Part shown: positions 21,694-32,373 of the stretch, piece after piece | Layout of the letters: each line of letters starts with the position of its first letter | Position numbering within the stretch: position 1 is the first letter of the stretch | Assembly (NCBI GenBank): GCA_019925095.2 | Contig: JAHHIN020000030.1 | Location: forward strand, 558,001-622,000 | Source: Dendrolimus kikuchii | Taxonomy: Eukaryota; Arthropoda; Insecta; Lepidoptera; Lasiocampidae | Direction: 5' to 3' | Length of the DNA stretch: 64,000 nt | Notes under the pieces: generated by a model | The model's input: only the letters and a program-made list of their open reading frames with translations | The model's database searches: none | What the model was told of the DNA's origin: nothing | Position numbers and translations under genes: made by a program

Positions 21694-22579
21694 TAGGAGA
21701 TTCCGGACCTCGGGGTTCCATATTCGCCGATCCATTGTTCCAGTTGCATGGTTTAATGCATTTCTTAGCTCGGTTTCGGAAGCGAAAATGGTAGAAGCAT
21801 AACCAGTCTGCACTCGAAGGGTTGCGCCGTTGCGCTGACGTTTCACGTTGCCGGTTCCTAGAATTGCTCCGCTCTCTTTGATAGCGAGAATATCGGTTTG
21901 GCGTTCTTCTTCTGCTTAACTCGTCGACCCTCTGGTTGAGTTTAGCAATTTCGGCTATCACTCGGTCACTACTGGAAGTGGTTCCTGCTGTTTCTGTTAC
22001 CTGGTGAATGTTGTCCCTACTTCCCGACGTTTCCATGACGCTGTCTGCTAATTTTGCCAATTTATCCAGATGCGATACTTCGCTGATCGTTAAGACTGCT
22101 CGTACTGCTGGTGGAAGGTGTCCAGTCCACATAATACGCAGAGTTTGTTCCGGGAATTTGTCCTGTGCTAAGTCTTTCATTTTTCGCAACAGTTGTGAAG
22201 GTTTTTGATTGCCAAGGTCAATTTCACTGAGTAGTTTCTGAACTTTCCGTATTTCTGATTCTTCATATACAGTCAATAATCTTTCTTTAAGTGATGCATA
22301 TGGTTTTTCTTGTGGCGGTTGAAGAAGTAGATCTGTTACCTGCTGTATGCTTTCCTTGTTCAATTTAGTTACGACCATATTGTATTTGTTCCCTTCACTT
22401 AACTTTTGGTTGGCCACTATAGCGTCGAATTGTACAAACCATAAACGTGGTTGATCAGTCCAGAAGTCAGGAATTCGCGAAGATACAGTAATCTGAGCTA
22501 AATTGCTGTATTCAGCTATTTCCTGTTTGGTGCTGGCCGTTGCTGGCACTTGCGTCGTTGGCGGTTGTTCCCAGCTCAT
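21680..22579 (-). CDS. Gypsy Gag
   Basis: 299 codons from ATG 22579, the only early in-frame ATG after the primer-binding site. The capsid-like segment includes 'RIPDFWTDQPRLWFVQFDA'. A late Arg/Ser-rich region is followed by the 'LCFYHFRFRNRAKKCIKPC' motif, typical of Gag of this insect Gypsy group in place of a CCHC knuckle. The frame is intact. Pol follows in the -1 frame with a very short overlap, which suggests frameshifting. Confidence 0.88.
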   Translation of the reverse strand: MSWEQPPTTQVPATASTKQEIAEYSNLAQITVSSRIPDFWTDQPRLWFVQFDAIVANQKLSEGNKYNMVVTKLNKESIQQVTDLLLQPPQEKPYASLKERLLTVYEESEIRKVQKLLSEIDLGNQKPSQLLRKMKDLAQDKFPEQTLRIMWTGHLPPAVRAVLTISEVSHLDKLAKLADSVMETSGSRDNIHQVTETAGTTSSSDRVIAEIAKLNQRVDELSRRRTPNRYSRYQRERSNSRNRQRETSAQRRNPSSADWLCFYHFRFRNRAKKCIKPCNWNNGSANMEPRGPESPNAEN

Positions 22580-22650
22580 TTTCTATTACGTAATAATATC
22601 ACTGTAGATGTTCACAAAAAGAAAATGTTCACTTTTTACGCGTATTTTTT

Positions 22651-22665
22651 TTCGGGGGTCACCAA
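22651..22665 (-). promoter_or_regulatory. Gypsy primer-binding site
   Basis: On the minus strand 'TTGGTGACCCCCGAA' lies directly after the 5' LTR, the position where a tRNA 3' end pairs to prime first-strand synthesis. Confidence 0.7.
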
Positions 22666-22870
22666 TTTCGCGGCGGTGCGTACTCGTCCCCGCGATTGAG
22701 GTTTGGGGTAATTTAAAAGTCGATTATTAGAATTTAAATTTATTACCCCAAAAGCGACAACCTTACTCACGCACGGGTCGGCTCGCAGTGGCCGCCCGCC
22801 TTTTATACTTCTCGCACGATGCATTCTGCTTACCTAGCATTCTGCCTTACACGCTTATATGTTTCCTACA
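22666..22870 (-). repeat. Gypsy 5' LTR
   Basis: 205 bp, partner of 14032-14236; flanked on the right by the CATC duplication. Confidence 0.92.
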
Positions 22871-23040
22871 CATCTATCCCTTTCCAACATCTATCTATCT
22901 CTGTCTTTTCCTTCCCGAACTTTCTATTCTAGAACTTTCGTTCATCGTCTATCCCTTTCTAAAATATATCCGTCCTTGTCTTTTCCTTCCAGAATTTATT
23001 AGCTTCTACTAAAAGTTCGCAAACTTTCTAGATGGTTCCA
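22871..23040. repeat. CT-rich tandem repeat at the Gypsy target
   Basis: A ~70-bp unit ('CATCTATCTATCTCTGTC', 'CTTTTCCTTCC', 'TCTAGAACTTTCG') occurs left of the Gypsy at about 13960-14027 and about twice here, with decreasing similarity. The Gypsy therefore inserted into a short tandem array. Confidence 0.65.
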
Positions 23041-23379
23041 CCATCATTCGCCACAATACGTTTTAGTATATTGTTGCGTATTTATATATAAAATACTCTG
23101 TCGGAACAGTATTGGCTTGTACACACACAAACTGATCTCGTGAAATGAAAGATTTTTATTAGGATAACAAAACAAGTGTAAGCAAATAAAGACGCAATTA
23201 AAACTGTGTTAACATAAAAAAAACTTCTCAGATTCAGATCAAGAGGAGAGTCTAGACAACGCTGACGTTGAGTCAGGACCATCTTCGGTCCATGGTATGC
23301 TTCTGAAGAAGATACTGGAAAGAGACGTTCGAATTATTTCTGAGAAGACTGGTATAGGTAAAAGTTCTCATTTATCTCG
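23041..23379. other. Intergenic or intronic DNA, no gene seen
   Basis: AT-rich, with no recognised domain or repeat partner. Confidence 0.45.
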
Positions 23380-23665
23380 AATGAAACTGTTTTATCGACG
23401 CCGATGTAATAGAAGAAGTTATTATAGAAAACAGACAAAATAATCCACAGCCGAGTGCTAGGGTATTTATCCGTCTGGATGGCTACCACCCCTGGTCTAG
23501 AGTATGCCGCCATAACAACCTTAAGTTGTGTTCGGGCATTAGTAGTCAGGTTCCAGTTTTCCTTAAGAGAACAGCAGCGCTTTGGTAGCACCTTTGGTGT
23601 TTCAAATTTCCATAGACAATAACCGCTTTCTTTTAGATGGGCCATGTCAGCCTGTCTCCTGTACT
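23380..23665 (-). repeat. Dispersed lepidopteran repeat, inverted diverged copy
   Basis: The reverse complement carries 'AGGTTGTTATGGCGGCATAC' and 'GACCAGGGGTGGTAGCCATC', as in the copies at 1-235 and 10051-10375. It is the most diverged of the three. Confidence 0.7.
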
Positions 23666-24143
23666 CCAACTATAAAAAGAGCGGTTTTATCAGAAAATAA
23701 ATCACGTATGCAAGAATTAATTATATAAATTAGTGGCAAAAGTTCCTCAATATGGGAGCTTTGTGTTTATTGATTATATCTTATACTATACAACTCTTTT
23801 GTAAGACTCCTCAAATGTCCTCCTATGAGGTGCAGTAATCATAAATATTCATAACCAACTCTTCCTTTTTCGACATGCCTCATTTCAAGAGGATATGCAG
23901 AGTATAAAATTGTTCTTTTGTTATCCACAATTATAGGTAATGCAAGCTTTTATAAGTGGTCTTAAACTTTTGCCCAGCAGTGTATATTAGTTTCATATGA
24001 ATAAAATATATTAGATGATTCACGGTATGACAGAGGACTGTAAGCCAGAACCAAAAGACATATTGTAGTGACCCTAATTATTTTGGAAAGAAAGTCGGTT
24101 AAAGTAACGTTGACACAAAATTGAATTAGTTATTTGCTTTCAG
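23666..24143 (+). other. Presumed 3' end of the long intron, with acceptor
   Basis: AT-rich and non-coding. It ends in 'TTATTTGCTTTCAG' at 24143, a good pyrimidine tract plus AG acceptor. The frame that follows continues the phase left by the donor at 8090. Confidence 0.5.
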
Positions 24144-25524
24144 GCGCATCGACGAGAAAACGCACGTCAAATGAAGTACCGCATAAAGCGAAGCGAATTA
24201 AGATCGACGAAACAACTGCGGGCAAGAATTGTTTAACCAATGCTGCTGTGAAAAACTTGTCAAATAAAAATATCAAAGCCTCAGATATAAACTGTTCTAA
24301 AAATGTACCTGTGGAGTCGAAGGAGGAACAAAGCAAGCAGAAACAAATATTAAACTCACCAATTAATAGCCATCAAGTAAATAACATTTCCCCAAAAGTT
24401 AATATCGTACCAATACATAAGATTCAAGCCAAACATGCAATTGAACAAGTCGATAAAACACTTACTTCTAATATTTGTTATAATAATGCTGAGAATGAAA
24501 TTTTCAAGCAGTACCTTCTGAAAAGTTATGAAGAAGCTGTTGGCGCAAGTGCTTTAATAGAGGGAAGTGATGAAGGAAATAAATCAAATATTTCTAATGA
24601 GAAGGGAACTAAAAAATACTTTTCGTGTCATATATGTCAGTACAAATGTGCTAGAAGGAATAACCTAAATGCACACATTCGCAAGCACACTGGGGAGAAG
24701 CCATACAAATGTGACTTTTGTGATCACAGATGTTCACGGAAAGATATTTTAAGAACCACATAAAGCATAACCACACGAAGGAGAAGAACTTCTCATGCCA
24801 TATGTGTCAGTACAAATGTGTTAAAAAGTACAGCTTAAATGTACACCTTCGTACACACACCATCGAGAAACCGTACACATGTGATTTTTGTGATTACCGA
24901 TGTGCACAAAAAGCTCATCTGAAATGCCATGTGAAGCATAAACACACAAAGGAGAAGAACTTCTCCTGTCATATATGTTAGTACAAATGCGTTCGAAAGG
25001 ACAGCTTGAACGAACACCTCCGTACACACACCAAGAAGGAGCAGTACGTGTGTGATCTTTGCGATTATAAATGCGCACGAAAGCGTAATTTACAAGAGCA
25101 CATAAGGAATAAACACAAGCACGAGAAGAATTACTCGTGCCATATATGTCGATTTAAATGTGTAACAAAAGAAAACTTGAATACCCACCTTCGTACACAT
25201 ACTGGGGAGAAACCATACAAATGTGATTTATGTGATTATAAATGCATACGAAAGAGTCAATTAAATAGTCATATAATGTACCAACACACAAAGGAGAAGA
25301 ACTTCTCGTGTCATCTATGTCAGTACAAATGTTTTAGAAATTATGATTTAAATGTGCACCTTCGTAAGCACACTGGCGAAAAGCCATACAAATGTGATTT
25401 ATGCGAGCATAGATGTGCACAACGAAGTAACTTAACTATGCACATTAAGAACAACCACGCAAAGGAAGATGATATCAACTCACATCTTTCATATCTTGCC
25501 AATGTGTCACAGAAAGCGCCTTAA
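24144..25524 (+). pseudogene. C2H2 zinc-finger exon, ten fingers, one frameshift and one stop
   Basis: After a basic N-terminal segment ('STRKRTSN', 'HKAKRIKID', possible nuclear signals) and a ~140-residue linker, ten C2H2 fingers follow. They alternate between a type ending in HTGEKP-like linkers and a type ending in HTKEKN-like linkers, implying growth by two-finger duplications. A one-base loss near 24745 shifts the frame inside finger 2. TAG at 24979-24981 replaces the expected Gln in finger 5. Otherwise the fingers keep Cys2His2 spacing and the ORF stops at 25524. In an intact state this would be a nuclear DNA-binding protein. Given only two lesions it may be a young pseudogene, or a real gene with base errors in the assembly. 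Confidence 0.8.
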
Positions 25525-26240
25525 GTACTCGTATGTAACTTCGCAAATTGACGCTTTCTCCCCAAGGTCTTTGGGGACACAGAGCTGAAGCTAGGACGAG
25601 ATGAGATCATTTATGACTGCTTTACAATGAGTTGGAATTGTCGAAGCTTCATCTATATGTTGGCAATTAATTTCCAAGCTTTGCTATGGTAGAGATTTAG
25701 CGCCAACATGGTATGTGAGAACCTCAACATGAAGGAAAAAAGGAGCTCCAACATTTACAATCCGCTGAATAAGCAACATAAAGGGGTTCAATTACCGAAC
25801 CTACCTCTGAAGCAAGCACTAGTGCCACATATAAAGCTGGAAGCAATACATAGAGCTCTTCGCCATATGAGGAATGTTTTTGAGGAGGTTATTGGAGCCG
25901 ATGGAGTCCCCGTCGAAGCCAAGAAGGCGATGAATTATAGTACTCCATTGAAACTGCTTACTCTTTTCTGGAAATATCTGTAGCCAGTGGAGATTGAGTG
26001 CGAAACTCCAAAACTTAATGACCTTTTAAAAGAGAACTATATTCAGCAGTCTCATGTGTTTGAGAGGTCTTAATCTCAAGTGCCTTTCGTGGTTTGTTTG
26101 CGTCCGATCAGCCGGAGGAGTCAATAAAATCTATAACGATAAATAAAATTGAATCGTCTGTTTGTAATGTCAAAATAAAAATGTGACAATATCAGAAATG
26201 AAAGGTATAATTTGGACCGGGAGATTCCGAAAATTCAATT
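25525..26240 (+). other. Non-coding or degraded sequence downstream of the fingers
   Basis: One 91-codon ORF from ATG 25708 to 25983 (rich in Lys/Leu, no domain I recognise) is the only candidate. Its neighbourhood reads partly like an old degraded coding element, but I cannot identify it. Confidence 0.3.
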
Positions 26241-26412
26241 TTGAGAATTTTTGTCTGTCTGGATATTCTGGCTAATTTGTGAAACGGCTAGACCGATTTT
26301 AACGGGACTTTCACTGACAGACAGCTAATGTTATAAGCAGTAACTTGGCAACTTTTCTTAGTGTGCCCCGAAAAATAATAACGCGGAAGAAGTCGCGGGC
26401 ACACCTAATTTT
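26241..26412 (-). repeat. 'CCCGCGACTTCGTC' lepidopteran repeat, inverted copy
   Basis: The minus strand reads 'GTGTGCCCGCGACTTCTTCC', preceded on the plus strand by 'AACGGCTAGACCGATTTTAA', a combination often seen in lepidopteran retroelement tails. Non-coding. Confidence 0.65.
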
Positions 26413-26849
26413 ATATAAAATTTCATTATATCTCAAAAAGACTTCAAAACTTCAATAACGGTCTATATAACACAAAAATAAATGGAACATTCAATAAAAA
26501 AATATACTTAAATATTTAAAAAACATACAAAGAAGTTGTAAGACCAAAACGAACGACATTTGAGACCTGAGACCCTCCGGCAACGAGTTATGTAAAGACT
26601 TCGCGCCGTAGAAGATACTTCCATGCGCTGCTGGAAATGAAATGGAATTGTGGGCCGCAATTTACGAACTGAGGATCGCACTCAGTATTTGGCTGTGCCG
26701 AAACACAGGACCGATTTTCAGTGCCCACCTCCTAAATCACAAATGTCATGCGACCCACGGTAAAAACAAGAAAAATTAAAATTATAGTGACTACATGGAA
26801 CACGTAGCGATGCGAAAAATAACGTTCTATAAGTAACTGTTGTTTTATT

Positions 26850-27263
26850 AAATCTTTTCAAAGTACTCTCCACCAGCCTCTATACAAAGTTTCATTCGTC
26901 TGAACTGTCTGAACCAGTTTTCGAAACATTTTTTCCAGTCCGCCGCAGACACCTCGTTCGTTGGACCTTCCTCGAACGCTGGCATCGACGACGCGATACG
27001 TAACTCATCTACTGTCGGATTAAATTTTTTACTGCTAGCACTTTTTTTTCCGTAACAGCCGTCAAAAGACGACCACTTCTTTCTTCTTCCCCCAAAGTTA
27101 GTAGACCGCGCTTGAATTCGTTGTACCAACGATACACAGTCGCTTTAGAAGGGCCTTCATCCATGAATGCCATTTGAAGTCTATCATACGATCCGTCCGG
27201 TTTCAGGAGACACTTGAAATCGTAAATAATCATGGCGCGAAAATGTTCCCGGCGCAGATGCAT
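26850..27263 (-). pseudogene. mariner transposase remnant with internal deletion
   Basis: The N-terminal ~84 residues ('EHFRAMIIYDFKCLL', 'EGPSKATVYRWYNEFKRG', 'SGRLLTAVTEKKV') match the paired helix-turn-helix DNA-binding domain of mariner transposase. The sequence then jumps in another frame to the C-terminal end ('WKKCFENWF', 'RMKLCIEAGGEYFEKI'), normally some 230 residues later. The whole DDD catalytic domain is missing. No convincing terminal inverted repeats are seen nearby. Confidence 0.85.
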
Positions 27264-27637
27264 TTTTCAATGAGACACTATAATTTAAATTAGCTCGCAA
27301 ACAATGTGGGAGGAAAATTGGAACGTAGGTACCTATTTTTAGTTTTAAATAGTCATATTTTCGTAATCGATTATAACTGGCCAGTTTCTCATAGATGAAA
27401 ACTTTTTTCGCAATAATTTCTGAGTGACCTGATACGTGAAAAAAATAATAACAATAAAAAACAGAAAATAGTGATACTAAATAAAAAAAAAAGTGAAGAT
27501 GAGTACCTAAAAATAAAACGCTTTATTGAGTATAGATGTTACATGTTGTTAAGCTGTATGGATTTTGTTCCTATTCTTATTGTGGCGTTACTGAAAAACG
27601 ATATATGTGGTGCCAGTTGCCGCATCACTCTACGTTT
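27264..27637. other. Short AT-rich stretch between mariner and LINE copy G
   Basis: No independent gene. Its last ~100 bp form the start of a chimeric ORF described next. Confidence 0.4.
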
Positions 27638-28228
27638 CAGGATGCCCTAGCTAGAGGCCTGACTTTCTGTCAGGTCGAAATCGAGGCGATCAGGAAGCGG
27701 GAACCCGCCTCCATGATCGCCGTCTGGTCTCAAGAGCTCGACAACCCTGCGGCCTATGGCGGCTACACGGTGGATGCAATCAGACCACAGCTGACGGAAT
27801 GGGTCAACCGCACCAGCGGCACCCTGACCTTCAGAACGACGCAGATACTTACCGGACACGGATGTTTCGATAAGTATCTGTATCGCACTGTGGGCTGCTT
27901 GCCTTCCCCGGACTGCCGCCAGTGCGGCGTGCCCGACACGGCGCTACACACGCTAGTCAAGTGCGCCACATGGGCATCGCAGCGTTTCGAACTTGAGACG
28001 CACGTAGGTCCAGTCGACTCGCTCGGTGACTTGGTCAAGGCCATGCTGCAGAGCAGCGACAACTGGGAGGCTGCGGTTACTTTTTGTGAGACAGTAATGT
28101 CACTCAAGGAGGCCGCAGAACGCGACAGGGAGAGAAGTCCGGCAGCGCGTGCTAATGCGTCTTCTCGAGGTCGCCGGCCTTCAGCTGGCACCCGGAGAGG
28201 CAGGTATGCGCACTACTTCCCTCCCTGA
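27536..28228 (+). pseudogene. Chimeric ORF: 34 local residues plus LINE ORF2 C-terminus
   Basis: An ATG at 27536 in flanking DNA reads in frame across the junction at 27638-27641 into about 196 residues of ORF2 C-terminus: the 'GYTVDAIRPQLTEWVNR' region, the CCHC finger in 'DCRQCGVPDTALHTLVKC', and an Arg/Ser-rich tail. The full length is open (230 codons). The flank ends 'CTACGTTTCAG', which looks like a splice acceptor at the junction. Most likely fortuitous; expression is unknown. Confidence 0.5.
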
Positions 28229-28442
28229 GTTAGGTTCCGTTTACCGCGGGGGGCCTTTAGCTTGCTAGGAGAACAAAGGACCCTCTACCCCTGCACCACG
28301 AAGTGAAAATGCTTAACCGATTCACGCACAAACTGGGTCGTTGCTAGGGGGACGACACGCGTCGGTCGGGGGCGATAACTCTCAATAGTATGCCCAGGGC
28401 ACACTCCAGGCACTTTATTGAGCTGGATCGGCTGGGCGTAAC
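27638..28442 (+). mobile_element. R1-clade LINE, copy G, 3' fragment with inverted segment
   Basis: Begins at 'CAGGATGCCCTAGCTAGAGG' inside ORF2 and runs through the C-terminal zinc finger and stop (28228). In the 3' UTR, 28306-28393 is the reverse complement of the extreme 3' end of the element. After it the normal order resumes at 'CCAGGGCACACTCCAGGC' and stops at 28442. No target-site duplication. Confidence 0.88.
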
Positions 28443-28628
28443 TAGTGTTCCTACATTCACTCTTAACTATAATTTTACTACTAATACATGTTTTCATCTG
28501 TTATATATCTATGTTTATATTATATTTATGTTTATTACTATTTATTATTACTGATTTATGGCTATCTACTATTAGGTTACATGGTATTATAATCTATTTC
28601 TTTAAAAGCTAATACTACATATACTATA

Positions 28629-31600
28629 TTATATGTCTAAAGCTTTACTGGTTGCGCCATTCCTTTTGACTGCCTTTCTTACTATTTTTATTGCATAAGC
28701 CATGAAGCCCTCTAGCAAATTCTTACTTAGAAGCTCCTTAACGTTACTCCTGGTTATTTCGGTCCGCAGGGTGCTCTCCGTGTTGTAGCGTTGCTTGGCG
28801 AAGAGGGGGCATTCGAAGATTATGTGTAAGGGGGTCTCTGGTACTCCAGGTTCACAGACACACGATGGGTCATCCTTTAACTTGAAGCGATTCAAGTATT
28901 CGGAGAACCCACCGTGGCCTGTGAATATCTGGGTCGTCAGGCTCGTAGTGTCGACTCTCCTGATGATCTTGAGGGCGCACTCTGAATTCGGGAAGAAGAA
29001 CTTAGTCACGGATGCAGTTGGCTCATCCCTGAAGCGCCGGTTCCATTCGTCAAGGGTCCCCATACGGATCATCCTCTTGACGTATGAAACCGGACACCTG
29101 TCATAATGAGGCTTTGTCTTCAGGGTACGGGCAGCGGCTTTCGCCAGAGCATCCGCTCTATCGTTCTCCCTCACCTCAGCGTGCGCCTTGACCCAGAACA
29201 GAGATACCCCCTTTCCTATTGCCATACTCTTAATCAGGTTCCGCCTAGCTGTGACAGCAAGATGGTGTGTGCTACTCCAATTTGTGATGGATTGTAGAGC
29301 CGACCGCGAATCACTATAGACGCCAAAGCTGTCTTCTGGGCTTGCTAGGATCTCCTCCGTAGCTTTACATGTGGCCAGGAGTTCCGCCTGGTAGACCGTG
29401 CAGTAGGACGGGAGTTTCAATTTCCGGTTGGTGGTTTCGACATCATTGTTCCAAAGGGACAATGATGCGCCCACTTTCCCTTCAATTTTGCTCCCGTCCG
29501 TGAAAATACGTACCGCTTGCGTGCAGTGGTCATTGACCTCGGTTTGGTCTACCAGACATATGAACCCCAGGTCCACATGTTTTGCTGGGTGGGGCGTGTG
29601 CGCAAAAGCAACCCTCCTCTCAACCTCCCTGTCCGCTAGCATTGGCAGGACTACTCCTCTCTTCGCCTCATACAGGGCTTTAGCCTCCTGTATGCGGAGG
29701 TCCAGAGGGAGCATTCCTGCCAGCACCATCGCTGCGTTCAGGGAGACTGTTCGGTAGGCCCTGCACAGCTTCTGGGCAAAGCCCCGCTGTACAACGCCTA
29801 GTTGCTTCTGCACACCTAGCTTGGCCGTGGCCGGAGCCCAGGCACTCGCTGCGTACATGATTATCGGCTCTACGACGGCTGTGTATATTGTCCGGATGAC
29901 TTCCGGGTGAAGACCCCAGCTGACTGGCAGCTCGTGACAGCTGTTTATAGACGTTCATCGCCTTCGCGCAAACGTTCTTTACATGCGTATTGAACGTGAG
30001 CGCTGCGTCTATAGTCAGCCCGAGGATCTTCACCTCCGATGACATGCTAATGTCAACCCCTCCCATAGACAGGCGTGGGTTATCGTACTTCAGTTTCCTG
30101 GTGATGGTCATCGCACTGGTCTTATGTGGCGCGAAGCGTAGCTTGTTACGTATCCCCCACGCCTATATATAGGCGAGCGTGGCATTAGCCTGTCTCTCGA
30201 TTGCCAAACCGGTATCTCCGTCAAAAAGGAGCACAACGTCGTCAGCATAGGCCTGGCAATAGGTCCCGCTTGCTTCAAGTTCGTGTAATAGCGGGTCTAA
30301 CAACAGATCCCACAGAATCGGTCCTCCTATGGAGCCTTGGACGCATCCCTTGTTTGTGGCCCTGGTGACGTGCTCTCCTGCGTATCTGACTGTTACCAGT
30401 CTGTTCTGCAGGTAACTGCCCAGCACCCTCTGGATGTTTTCTGGGCAGTTACTTTCGGCCAGTCGGATTCTAATCGCTGGCCACCACGCGCTGTCGAACG
30501 CTCCCTCTATGTCTAATGAAACCAAAGTTACAAGTTTCTTCTGTGTTAACTTTCCGCGGATGTGGTTCATTAGATCATAGAGGGAGTCCTCCGTGCTCCT
30601 TTGTGGCAAGAACCCGTACTGCCGGGAGCTAAACTTCGGTACCAGGTACCACCGCAGTCTTCCCATCAGCATCTTCTCGAAAAGCTTGCCCATCACTGGC
30701 AGGAGGCCAATAGGCCTGTATGATTTGGGCACGTTGTAATTATCTTTCCCCGGTTTACGCAGGATTACGACTGTCGCCCTTTTCCAACGTTCCGGGAAGT
30801 ATCCTAAATTTAAGCATTTGTTAGCCAGTGACAGACATAGCTCCGGTGCGTGGAAGACTGCTTGCGTCACTATGTCCGAAGTTAATCCATCTTCGCCCGG
30901 CGCCTTCTTCGGATTAAAACTGAGAGCTGCTCTCTTCAGCTCTACCATCGTAAATGGTGGGTCATTGCTACAATGACCTTCCCTTCCATTTAGGCTCTCT
31001 GATTTTATACGGACTTCGCGGTGGTACGCATTGTCCTGGCTCGGGTCGTCTTCCGGATAAAAGGTCTCCACTAGGAGTTCCGCCGATTCTCTTGGGTCCA
31101 GTACCCTGCCCTTCTCCACGAGGAGCTCGTCCTCGCACCTCTTCGCCGTCCGTCCTATCACCCTGTATATACCTTCCCACATCCCTTCACGGTTCTGCTT
31201 CTCGCAGAACTGTTTCCACGATTGGGTCTGGGCCTTTTTTGTTTCCGCTTTGTATTCTGCTTTCGCCTGGAGATACTCTTGTATTACCTTTTGTTTTCTC
31301 CCCGGTGCAGCTCCCTTGATCCTTCTCTTCAGGGTGATCACTCCCTTCCTCATCCTGAAAAGTTCCTCCGACCACCAGGGGAATCTCCCCTTGACTCCGG
31401 TCTTAATTTTGGGAATGCTGTGTTCACTGGCCTCGATTACGGCTTCCGTAAAGATTCCTATTGTCTCTTCTAATTCATTTGCATTTGTCAGTCTGTCTGT
31501 CTGTTCTTTATTTAAATTTTTCTCCGAAATTAAGTGGGCCAATTTATTTTTAAATTGGTCCCACTTTGCCTTTTTTGTATTGTAAATGCGCGTTGTTCTT

Positions 31601-32373
31601 TCTGTTGCAGGTCTATTTATCTCCGCATCGAGCCCGAACAAGATGGTGTTGTGGTCGGAGGTGGTCACGCCGGTGTCCACGTGCCATCCATCTACTCTTC
31701 TGTGAAGATCAGGGGTGCACACAGTGATGTCCACATGACTGGTAAGTTCCTTATCTCCCCGAACCGTATCGAAGGTTGGGGTGTTGCCATCATTCATAAT
31801 CTCCAGGCCAAGTTCCTCTATCCATCCGGTCACTTCGTCTCCTCTTCTATCATCGATGGGGCTGCCCCACCAACCGCTCTTAGCGTTGGAGTCCCCACCG
31901 ATGAGGGCCCCTCTGGCCCCCACACTCACAACAATTTTCTTAAGCTGCTCCAGGTATGGCCTTATGTCCGTGTTTGGTTCGAAGTAAAATGAGACGATCG
32001 TCATCTTCCAGTCGCCACGATCCGCCGTCACTGTAACAATGTTTGCAGTAGTATGTTCTGGACGTAATGTCACCCTTATCTTGTCGTTAAATACGGCTAT
32101 TGCCGCCTTGTTTACAGTGCCGACGGGTGCATCGAACTGGAAGATCCTCACTCCCCGATAGTCCTTCATTTTACTTCTCCCAGCCACGTAAGGTTCCTGG
32201 AGCAGCGCGAAGTCCTTCTTCCTTTGGCACGCGTACTGTATGATGTCATTTGTGGGGTCTTTTGCCCGCTGAAGGTTCGCCTGAACCATAGTTAGAGGTC
32301 TCCTTGTTCTTGTTGTGCTGTGGTTCCCAGGGGTGCCCTTAACAATATGCAACAGCCGATCTTGCCAGTGCAT
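28629..32373 (-). pseudogene. LINE ORF2: endonuclease, RT, RNase H, zinc finger; broken twice
   Basis: About 1,248 codons from ATG 32373. Endonuclease: 'FALLQEPYVAG', 'LIGGDSNAKSGWWGS' and 'TTSDHNTILFGL'. RT: 'GEDGLTSDIVTQAV', 'SLDIEGAFDSAW', 'VQGSIGGPILWDLLLDPLL' and YADD in 'CQAYADDVVLLFDG'. RNase H: 'IFTDGSKIEGK', 'YQAELLATC', 'VYSDSRSAL' and 'ENDRADALAKAA', so all four acidic residues are present. C-terminal zinc finger-like 'CVCEPGVPETPLHIIFEC'. Breaks: TAG at 30163-30165 just after the RT palm and a small frameshift near 29920. Confidence 0.87.

Larger units (their letters stand above)
14032..22870 (-). mobile_element. Gypsy (Ty3-type) LTR retrotransposon, interrupted by a Pao element
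   Basis: LTRs 14032-14236 and 22666-22870 are both 205 bp and almost identical, flanked by CATC duplications. Minus-strand order: 5' LTR, primer-binding site, gag, pol (protease, RT, RNase H), then the inserted Pao element at 14951-19800, then the integrase C-terminus, a polypurine tract and the 3' LTR. The zinc-binding and catalytic core of integrase is missing between the two halves, so a deletion accompanied or followed the Pao insertion. The near-identical LTRs suggest a fairly young insertion. Confidence 0.93.

Noticed and set aside
24821..25078. Minus-strand ORFs across the zinc-finger exon
   Set aside because: Antisense shadows produced by the repetitive finger coding sequence.
30954..31585. 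Plus-strand ORFs within 30.9-31.6 kb
   Set aside because: They lie antisense to the linker of the RNase H LINE ORF2 and show no domain of their own.
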